From: Hydrogenophaga sp. SL48
Lineage (GTDB): Bacteria; Pseudomonadota; Gammaproteobacteria; Burkholderiales; Burkholderiaceae_C
Reading direction: 5' to 3'
DNA length: 64,000 nucleotides
Assembly: GCF_021729865.1 (NCBI RefSeq)
Contig: NZ_CP063400.1
Span: 5,257,001-5,321,000 of the forward strand
Below are positions 56,631 through 64,000 of this stretch, in pieces (positions within the stretch are counted from its first letter, which is position 1; every line of letters begins with the position of its first letter). Under the pieces are notes generated by a model that saw nothing but the letters and a program-made list of their open reading frames with translations, did no database searches and had not been told where the DNA came from. Both the position numbers and the translations under genes were made by a program.

Positions 56631-56884
56631 CCTCGCGGGATCGGGGCGCCAGCGCGCTCTGTTCCGTTCGTGTCCCCCGGACCGGCTGCGCCGGTCCTCC
56701 TCCTTGACCTCACTGCACAGAGCGCGCTGGCGCCCCGATCCGAGGTGATGTGGGCGCTCAACTGTGGGCGTGCCCGGGTGTGCGCGGTCTGACGCGATGG
56801 GTGGATGGCGCAGCGAAGTAAAGGAGGAGGGCTGGCGCAGCCAGCCCGGGGGACATGAGCGGAGCCGTCCGCCCCATCGCGTCA
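56631..56884. repeat. Double inverted-repeat element (two nested hairpins in opposite orientation)
   Basis: After tyrS, two stem-loops occur. The first has 25-bp perfect arms at 56638-56662 and 56717-56741 around an inner hairpin GGACCGG-CTGCG-CCGGTCC. The second has 12-bp arms, TGACGCGATGGG (56790-56801) with its complement at 56873-56884, around an inner hairpin GGCTGG-CGCAG-CCAGCC. The inner blocks (56672-56705 and 56821-56853) are inverted copies of each other, with paired changes that keep base pairing. Together they resemble a REPIN/BIME-like unit. Confidence 0.75.
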
Positions 56885-56916
56885 GGCCATGAAGCCACGT
56901 GTGAACGAACCAGGAC

Positions 56917-57609
56917 TCAGCGCGCCCCAGCCTTCTCCAGCAAAGAAACCATCGCCGAGTACCCACGGGCCTTCGCCAGCGCCAAAGGTGTCTGACCACT
57001 GCGGTCCGCCAGCTGCAGGTTCGCCCCCGCATCGATCAGCGCCTTCAACGTCGCCTGGTGACGCGCACCCCCATCGCCCAGCACGATGGATTCGATCACC
57101 GCCGTCCAGTGCAGGTTGTTCACGTGGTCCAGCGGCGCGCCAGCGGCGATCAGCTGCCTCACCACGCCGTCATGCCCCAGGTGGGCCGCCGCGATCAGGG
57201 CGGTGCCGTCGTAGCGGCTGGTCACCTGTTTCGCGCTCGCGCCCAGCTGCAACAACACCTTCAGCGTGTCCTCGTCGTCCGCCACCGATGCGATGGTGAC
57301 GGCGTCGTAGCGGTCGCTTTCCAGCTTGTTCAGGCCGGCGCCGGATGTCACCAGCGCCCGAATCACCTCGCGCTGGCGGGCGAATGTGGCCACGTGCAGC
57401 GGCGTGCGTCCGTACCCATCGACGGCGTTCAGTGCCGCACCCGACGACGTGAGGCGCTGGACCTTGGCCACGTCGCCCTTGTGCGCCGCCATGTGCAGGC
57501 CCGTGTAGGCCACTGCCTCGGCCGTACTGGGTGCGACCTGGGCCTGGACCGACACGCCAGCCAACGTCAGCGACAAGGCCAGCGAAATGACCCGGAGGGG
57601 CGTTTTCAT
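56917..57609 (-). CDS. Secreted ankyrin-repeat protein
   Basis: A 230-residue exported protein. The signal peptide MKTPLRVISLALSLTLAGVS (cleavage near VQAQ) is followed by about five ankyrin repeats (for example GLHMAAHKGDVAKVQRLTSS, YGRTPLHVATFARQREVIRA). The last repeat runs to the C terminus. Its ATG at 57609 overlaps the stop of the GlcG-family gene (ATGA), so the two are translationally coupled. Periplasmic ankyrin proteins in other bacteria act in oxidative-stress defence, but the role here is unknown. Confidence 0.85.
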   Translation of the reverse strand: MKTPLRVISLALSLTLAGVSVQAQVAPSTAEAVAYTGLHMAAHKGDVAKVQRLTSSGAALNAVDGYGRTPLHVATFARQREVIRALVTSGAGLNKLESDRYDAVTIASVADDEDTLKVLLQLGASAKQVTSRYDGTALIAAAHLGHDGVVRQLIAAGAPLDHVNNLHWTAVIESIVLGDGGARHQATLKALIDAGANLQLADRSGQTPLALAKARGYSAMVSLLEKAGAR

Positions 57610-58097
57610 TTCAGCAGGTCCGCAACCTTGGCAATGCCGGCGTTGGCGCACTGCTCGTCCAGATGACCGCCGGGCGCACCGCCCACACCCACCGCACCAA
57701 TCACTTCGTTGCCCACCTTCACCGGCACGCCGCCGCCCAGCACCAGGAAGCCGGGGATGTCCACCAGCGTCGCCGCGCCGGGGTTCTTCTGCACGTTCTC
57801 CAGCATCGCGGCGGTGGTGTTGCGGGCCGAGGCCGAGGTGTAGGCCTTGCCTTGGGCGGCGCCGATGGTGTGCGGGCCGGCGTTGTCGGCGCGCTGCAGG
57901 GCGCGCAGGTTGCCGGCGCGGTCGACCACGGCGGCGGTCACGTTGTAGCCCGCGGCGCTGCACGACGCGACGGTGGCGGCGGCAATCTGGTTGGCGAGGT
58001 CCAGCGACATGTTCTTCTCGGTGCGCACGGCCTGCGCGCTGGCGGCGGTGGCGATCAGGGACAGGGCGAGGGTGGATGCAAAAACGGTGGCTTTCAT
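57606..58097 (-). CDS. Secreted GlcG/HbpS-family heme-binding-like protein
   Basis: A 163-residue DUF336 (GlcG/HbpS) protein with a signal peptide (MKATVFASTLALSLIATAAS, cleavage after AQA). Family motifs are VVDRAGNLRALQRADNAGPH, GKAYTSASARNTTA and GGGVPVKVGNEVIGAVGVGG. HbpS of Streptomyces binds heme outside the cell and modulates the SenS/SenR two-component system. Here a two-component system lies immediately upstream in the same orientation. An 18-bp palindrome lies about 100 bp upstream of the start. Confidence 0.85.
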   Translation of the reverse strand: MKATVFASTLALSLIATAASAQAVRTEKNMSLDLANQIAAATVASCSAAGYNVTAAVVDRAGNLRALQRADNAGPHTIGAAQGKAYTSASARNTTAAMLENVQKNPGAATLVDIPGFLVLGGGVPVKVGNEVIGAVGVGGAPGGHLDEQCANAGIAKVADLLK

Positions 58098-58191
58098 GGG
58101 GTTCTCCTTCGGGTGTGTGCGGTTCGATCAACCGTGGGAGAACTGTAAAAATTCACGGCCTTCGCCACCATTCGGGCGGCTACGCGCGGTG

Positions 58192-58209
58192 CTCCGTAGA
58201 ACTACGGAG
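58192..58209. promoter_or_regulatory. Perfect palindrome upstream of glcG-like/ankyrin operon
   Basis: CTCCGTAG-AA-CTACGGAG: a perfect 18-bp inverted repeat, centred 103 bp before the GlcG-family start and overlapping the stop codon of the response-regulator gene. It is a good candidate binding site for that regulator. Confidence 0.55.
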
Positions 58210-58840
58210 TGCCGCCGTTGCTCTCGGCGTCCACCAGCGCGGCGTAGTGGCGGATCAGCTGCGCCAGCGACTCGGCCTGCAGCTTGGCGAACAGGTTGGC
58301 GCGGTGGCTTTCCACCGTGCGCGGCGAGAGCTCGAGCGCGCGGCCGATCTCCTTGTTGGTCAGGCCGGCGACGATGAAGCCCAGCACCTCGCGCTCGCGC
58401 TCGGACAGCTGCGCGTAGCGCTCGCGCGCGGCGCGGTCGGCCTGGTGGCGCTCGCGCGAGCGCACGTGCTGGCGCACCGCGTTCTGCAGCGCCTCGATCA
58501 GCAGCTCGTCGTTGACCGGTTTCTCCAGGAACTCGGCCGCGCCGGCCTTGAAGGCGCGGCGGCACATGTCCACCGTGCCGTGGCCGGTGAGCATGATCAC
58601 CGGCTGGTCCACGCCCTGCGCCACCAGCGTGTCGAGCACCGCCAGGCCGCTGATGCCGGGCATGCGCACGTCGAGCACGATGGCGCCGATGCCTTCGCGG
58701 TCGAAGCCGCCAAGGAAGGCCTGCGGGTCGGCCCAGGTCGTGACGCGCAGTCCCACCGTGCCGATCAGCAGGGCGAGACCCTCGCGAACGGCCGCGTCGT
58801 CGTCGATCAGGTGGATGGTGGGTGACAGGGTAGGGCTCAC
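58202..58840 (-). CDS. FixJ/LuxR-family response regulator
   Basis: A 212-residue two-domain regulator. The receiver domain has the acidic pocket in IHLIDDDAAVREGL, the phosphoacceptor Asp in VLDVRMPGISG, the conserved Thr in MLTGHGTVDM and the Lys in EFLEKPVNDE. The LuxR HTH is LSEREREVLGFIVAGLTNKE. The start is a GTG at 58840 with GGAGGAAG upstream. It follows the histidine kinase gene and precedes the GlcG/ankyrin pair. Confidence 0.92.
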   Translation of the reverse strand: MSPTLSPTIHLIDDDAAVREGLALLIGTVGLRVTTWADPQAFLGGFDREGIGAIVLDVRMPGISGLAVLDTLVAQGVDQPVIMLTGHGTVDMCRRAFKAGAAEFLEKPVNDELLIEALQNAVRQHVRSRERHQADRAARERYAQLSEREREVLGFIVAGLTNKEIGRALELSPRTVESHRANLFAKLQAESLAQLIRHYAALVDAESNGGTP

Positions 58841-58901
58841 AAGGCTTCCTCCGCTCTTTGGGCTTCGGGGCGAGCTTGCTTGGGGTGGACCGGCGCGGTG
58901 C

Positions 58902-60383
<1,482 letters not shown>

Positions 60384-60453
60384 GCGGCTGATTCTGGCAC
60401 GCACGCCGCCGGATCAGAGTCTCATCGATCCGCGCAACGGCGGAGTGTGAGGC

Positions 60454-60621
60454 TCAGCCGGGCCAGCCGCCGGGCCGCCCCAAGGCAGGCCCAGCCCCCT
60501 CGGGGGGCAGCGACCCGCGTAGCGGCGGAGCGTGGGGTCAGCCGGGCCAGCCGCCGGGCCGCCCCAAGGCAGGCCCAGCCCCCTCGGGGGGCAGCGACCC
60601 GCGTAGCGGCGGAGCGTGGGG
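60454..60621. repeat. Perfect 84-bp tandem duplication of the GC-rich repeat
   Basis: Two identical 84-bp units (60454-60537 and 60538-60621) contain GGGCCGCCCCAAGG, CCCCCTCGGGGGGCAGCGA and CGTAGCGGCGGAGCGTGGGG. A degenerate third partial unit precedes them (about 60434-60453). The array ends one base before the glgP stop codon. The units match the in-frame insertions in uvrA. Confidence 0.92.
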
Positions 60622-60622
60622 G

Positions 60623-63100
60623 TCACCCAAACAGCGGCTTCACGTTCCAGATGTCGTCGGCGTATTCGCGGATGGTGCGGTCGGAGGAGAACATGCCCAT
60701 GCCGGCCACGTTCATGATCGCGTGGTGGGCCCACTCGCTGGGGCGGCGGTACAGCTCGTCCACCTTCAGCTGGGTCGCGACGTAGTCGGCGTAGTCGGCC
60801 AGCAGCAGGTAGTAGTCCGATTCGAGCAGCGTGCGCGTGATGTCGTGGAAGCGGTTGGGCTCTTCGGGGCTGAAGGCGCCTTCGGCGATGCGGTCGATCG
60901 CGGTCTTGAGGTCGTAGTTGTGGTCGTAATAGCGGCGCGGGTTGTAGCCGCTGGCGCGCAGGGCCGCGACCTGCTCAGTGCGGTTGCCGAAGATGAAGAT
61001 GTGCTCCAGCCCCACGTTTTGGGCGATCTCGATGTTGGCGCCGTCCCAGGTGCCGATGGTCAGTGCGCCGTTGAGCGCGAACTTCATGTTGCCGGTGCCC
61101 GAGGCCTCGGTGCCGGCGGTGGAGATCTGCTCGGACAGGTCGGCCGCGGGAATGATGACCTCGGCCAGCGACACGCGGTAGTTCGGCAGGAACACCACCT
61201 TGAGCTTGTCGCCGATGCGCTTGTCGTGGTTGACGGTGCGTGCCACGTCGTTGATCAGCTTGATCACCAGCTTGGCCATGTAGTAGGCCGAGGCCGCCTT
61301 GCCGCCGAAGATCACGGTGCGCGGCACCCAGTTGGCGTTGGGGCGCGCCAGGATCTGGTGGTAGCGCGTCACCACGTGCAAGACGTTGAGCAGCTGGCGC
61401 TTGTACTCGTGCATGCGCTTGATCTGCACGTCGAACAGGCTCTCTGGGTCGACCACGATGCCGGTCTCTTTGGCGATGCGTTCGGCCAGGCGCTGTTTGT
61501 TTTGTGCCTTGGCCAGTCGGAACGCGCTCTGGAACTCGGTGTCGTCGGCCAGCGCGCGCAGTTGCGCCAGCTCGCCGAGGTGGCGGCGCCAGGTGGTGCC
61601 GATGCGCGCGTCGATCAGCGCCGAGAGCGGCCGGTTGGCCTGCGAGAGCCAGCGGCGCGGCGTGATGCCGTTGGTCTTGTTGTTGAAGCGCTCGGGCCAC
61701 AGGCGAGCGAAGTCGGCAAAGATGGTCTCCACCATCAGCTGGCTGTGCAGGGCCGACACGCCGTTGACCTTGTGGCTGGCCAGCACCGAGAGGTAGGCCA
61801 TGCGCACGCGGCGCTGGCCGTGTTCGTCGATCAGGGAGATGCGGCGCAGCAGCTCGTTTTCACCCGGGAAGCGGTCGTGCACCTCGGCGAGGAAACGCGC
61901 GTTCAGGTCGTAGATGATGCGCAGGTGGCGCGGCAGCAGGCGGCCCATCAGCTCCACCGGCCAGGTCTCCAGCGCCTCGCTCATCAGCGTGTGGTTGGTG
62001 TAGCTGAAGATGCGCTGGCACAGGTCCCAGGCGGCGTCCCACTCCACGTGGTGCTCGTCCACCAGGATGCGCATCAGCTCGGGCACGGCCAGCGCCGGGT
62101 GGGTGTCGTTGAGGTGGATGGCGACCTTGTCGGCGAGCTGGTCGAAGCTGCCGTGGTGCTTCAGGTAGCGGCGCACGATGTCCTGCAGCGAGGCGCTGAC
62201 GAAGAAGTACTCCTGGCGCAGGCGCAGCTCCTTGCCGTGTTCGGTGCTGTCGTCGGGGTAGAGCACGCGCGAGACGTTTTCCGACTGGTTCTTGGCTTCG
62301 ACCGCGCGCATGTAGTCGCCCTTGTTGAAGGCGTCGAGGTTGATGCCGCTGGAGGCGCGCGCGGTCCACAGGCGCAATGTGGCGACGCTGCTGAGCTCGT
62401 GGCCGGGCACGCCGCTGTCGTAGGCGGTGGCGATCACATCGTCGGTGTCGACCCAGCGCACGTGCTCGCCTTCCTGGACCAGCCGGCCGCCGAACTGCAC
62501 GGGGTAGCTGAACTCGGGGCGCATGAATTCCCAGGGGTTGCCGTTGACCAGCCAGTAGTCCGGCTCTTCGACCTGGCGCCCGTCGACGATGCGCTGCGCG
62601 AACATGCCGAAGTCGTAGCGGATGCCGTAGCCCATGCCGGGCAGGCCTACCGTGGCCATGGAGTCGAGGAAACAGGCGGCCAGGCGACCCAGGCCCCCGT
62701 TGCCCAGGCCGGCGTCGGTTTCCAGGTCGATCAACGCGTCGAAGTCGGCGCCGAGCTGGGTGCAGGCGGTCTTCGCGTCGTCGTAGATGCCGACCGCGAG
62801 CAGGGCGTTGGTGAGCGCGCGCCCGGTGAGGAACTCCAGCGAGAGGTAGTACACGCGCTTGGCATCGTTGTCCTGTGTCACGGCCAGGGTCTCGCGCCAG
62901 CGGTGCATGGTGCGGTCGCGCACCGCGTGGAACAGGGCAAACAGCCAGTCGCGGCGCGTGGCCGAGCGCAGGTCTTTGCCCACCGCGTAGACCAGCCGGT
63001 TGGCGATGGACTTGCGCAGCGCATCCACCGTGTTGTCCAGATGGTCGTACTCGAACGGTGCGGTGGCGGTGCCGACGGTGGGGGTCAAGGGGGTGTTCAT
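60623..63100 (-). CDS. glgP: Glycogen phosphorylase
   Basis: An 825-residue PLP-dependent alpha-glucan phosphorylase releasing glucose-1-phosphate from glycogen or maltodextrin. The PLP-lysine region is EASGTGNMKFALNGALTIGT. Other family segments are GNGGLGRLAACFLDSMATVG and KRMHEYKRQLLN. The start ATG at 63100 has a modest GGGGGT region upstream. It follows glgA by 36 bp, so the two genes form a glycogen operon. The 84-bp tandem repeat lies directly after its stop. Confidence 0.96.
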   Translation of the reverse strand: MNTPLTPTVGTATAPFEYDHLDNTVDALRKSIANRLVYAVGKDLRSATRRDWLFALFHAVRDRTMHRWRETLAVTQDNDAKRVYYLSLEFLTGRALTNALLAVGIYDDAKTACTQLGADFDALIDLETDAGLGNGGLGRLAACFLDSMATVGLPGMGYGIRYDFGMFAQRIVDGRQVEEPDYWLVNGNPWEFMRPEFSYPVQFGGRLVQEGEHVRWVDTDDVIATAYDSGVPGHELSSVATLRLWTARASSGINLDAFNKGDYMRAVEAKNQSENVSRVLYPDDSTEHGKELRLRQEYFFVSASLQDIVRRYLKHHGSFDQLADKVAIHLNDTHPALAVPELMRILVDEHHVEWDAAWDLCQRIFSYTNHTLMSEALETWPVELMGRLLPRHLRIIYDLNARFLAEVHDRFPGENELLRRISLIDEHGQRRVRMAYLSVLASHKVNGVSALHSQLMVETIFADFARLWPERFNNKTNGITPRRWLSQANRPLSALIDARIGTTWRRHLGELAQLRALADDTEFQSAFRLAKAQNKQRLAERIAKETGIVVDPESLFDVQIKRMHEYKRQLLNVLHVVTRYHQILARPNANWVPRTVIFGGKAASAYYMAKLVIKLINDVARTVNHDKRIGDKLKVVFLPNYRVSLAEVIIPAADLSEQISTAGTEASGTGNMKFALNGALTIGTWDGANIEIAQNVGLEHIFIFGNRTEQVAALRASGYNPRRYYDHNYDLKTAIDRIAEGAFSPEEPNRFHDITRTLLESDYYLLLADYADYVATQLKVDELYRRPSEWAHHAIMNVAGMGMFSSDRTIREYADDIWNVKPLFG

Positions 63101-63136
63101 GGTCTCGGTTCGAAAACGGTGAGCGGGTGGTCTGCG

Positions 63137-64000
63137 TCAAGCAGAAGCTGTGCCAGTGGCATCGGCGCGGGCCTGCTGGTAGACCCGCAGGGTGTCGGTG
63201 GCGGCGCGTTCCCAGCCGAAGCGCAGCGCCATGGCGTGGCGCTGCACGGCCTGCCAGTCGGCCGGGCGGCGGCGCAGCGCAAAGGCGCGGCGCAGGGCGG
63301 CCATGAGGCTGGCCACGTCGAAGTCCTGGAAGACGAAGCCGCTGGCGCTGCCGTCATCGAGGTTTTCGAGGCTGCAGTCGACCACCGTGTCGGCCAGTCC
63401 GCCCACGGCGCGCACCAGCGGGAGCGTGCCGTAGCGCAGGCCATAGAGCTGGGTCAGGCCACAGGGCTCGAAGCGCGAGGGCACCAGGATCACGTCGCTG
63501 CCGGCGATCACGGTGTGGGCCAAGGCCTCGTCGTAGCCGATGTGCAGGGCCACGGCGCCCGGGTGGCGCTGGGCCGCGTGCTGCAGCGCCTGTTCGATCA
63601 GCGGGTCGCCCGCGCCCAGCACGGCCAGCTGGCCGCCACGTCGCACCAGCTCGTCGACCACACCGGGCAGCAGGTGCAGGCCCTTCTGCTCGGTCAGGCG
63701 GCTCACGACACAGAACAGCAGCGCGTCCGGCTGGGCCTTCAGGCCCATGCGCTGCTGCAGCCGTGCCTTGGCCGCAGCCTTGCCGCGCAGGTCGTCGGCG
63801 CTGTAACCGGGTTGCACCAGCGCATCGCCCGCGGGGTTCCAGATCGCGTCGTCGACGCCGTTGAGGATGCCGTGCAGGCGGTCGCGCCGCTCGCGCAGCA
63901 CGCCATCGAGCCCGCAGCCCTGCTCCTCACCCGTGATTTCGCGCGCGTAGCTCGGGCTCACCGTGGTGATGGCGTCGCTGTATTGCAGGCCGGCCTTCAT
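63137..64000 (-). CDS. glgA: Glycogen synthase, 5' part outside window
   Basis: The visible C-terminal 287 residues of an ADP-glucose glycogen synthase (GT5). They begin within MKAGLQYSDAITTVSPSYA and include SRLTEQKGLHLLP and SRFEPCGLTQLYGLRYGTLP with the conserved E-x7-E catalytic region. The gene continues past position 64000, so the N-terminal starch-synthase catalytic domain (with the KxGG motif) is not seen. It is upstream of glgP in the same orientation. Confidence 0.93.
   Translation of the reverse strand: MKAGLQYSDAITTVSPSYAREITGEEQGCGLDGVLRERRDRLHGILNGVDDAIWNPAGDALVQPGYSADDLRGKAAAKARLQQRMGLKAQPDALLFCVVSRLTEQKGLHLLPGVVDELVRRGGQLAVLGAGDPLIEQALQHAAQRHPGAVALHIGYDEALAHTVIAGSDVILVPSRFEPCGLTQLYGLRYGTLPLVRAVGGLADTVVDCSLENLDDGSASGFVFQDFDVASLMAALRRAFALRRRPADWQAVQRHAMALRFGWERAATDTLRVYQQARADATGTASA

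Noticed and set aside
60434..60621. Possible CRISPR array at the glgP 3' end
   Set aside because: The repeats are contiguous 84-bp units without unique spacers and have no cas genes nearby; this is a tandem duplication.

Overview
The window is a high-GC stretch of a betaproteobacterial chromosome. Gene content and order suggest Burkholderiales, most likely Comamonadaceae (Hydrogenophaga/Acidovorax/Variovorax-like). The evidence is: a Bug-type tripartite-tricarboxylate receptor, rplM-rpsI followed by a bactofilin gene and erpA, an ahcY headed by a SAH riboswitch, a double-length UvrA, a paaABCDE epoxidase operon, and a GC-rich intergenic repeat family. The genus is an inference; no rRNA or tRNA gene was found to settle it. 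The first and last genes (a biotin carboxylase subunit and glycogen synthase) are cut by the window edges.

Layout: (1) 1-5.3 kb, leucine-catabolism genes (methylcrotonyl-CoA carboxylase biotin subunit, HMG-CoA lyase) with a GhrA-type reductase and two envelope proteins between them. (2) 5.4-14.4 kb, a BON-domain protein and then a minus-strand catabolic operon (Bug receptor, SDR, aryl-CoA/AMP ligase, amidohydrolase, thiolase, two crotonases) facing a divergent LysR regulator; its substrate is not known. (3) 14.4-23 kb, an esterase, a LysE exporter, a YbaK deacylase, DUF1289, an HCCA isomerase-like protein, a universal stress protein, a DUF1800/DUF1501 secreted pair and an orphan LivK-like receptor. 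(4) 23.1-29.2 kb, a 2022-residue UvrA made of two UvrA units, carrying two in-frame copies of the intergenic repeat. (5) 29.2-35.2 kb, an SMP-30 lactonase, a cysteine-cluster protein, a membrane methyltransferase, a YeeE/YedE transporter, an MFS permease and a HAD phosphatase. (6) 35.2-40.6 kb, methyl-cycle and sulfur genes (SAH riboswitch-ahcY, tlyA, metF, rlpA, metY). (7) 40.7-46.4 kb, an acyl-CoA ligase and the phenylacetyl-CoA epoxidase operon paaABCDE, with a TetR-type palindrome at its promoter.

(8) 46.5-47.8 kb, a broken CAP-domain gene and rlmJ. (9) 47.9-51.0 kb, a visibly less GC-rich accessory island between rlmJ and rplM: a P63C-domain gene, a DDE transposase, two small unknown genes and unusual operator-like repeats. 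(10) 51.0-56.6 kb, rplM-rpsI, a coiled-coil membrane protein, bactofilin, erpA, an M23 peptidase and tyrS. (11) 56.6-60.4 kb, a double inverted-repeat element, a secreted ankyrin/GlcG(HbpS) pair and a FixL/FixJ-like two-component system. (12) 60.4-64 kb, a perfect 84-bp tandem repeat, glgP and the end of glgA.

The strongest leads beyond routine annotation are: repeat elements inserted in frame in uvrA and paaB; the uncharacterised ligase/amidohydrolase/crotonase operon, in which one crotonase lacks the usual catalytic glutamates; the secreted HbpS-like protein beside a two-component system; and the island's helically phased 10-bp operator array.
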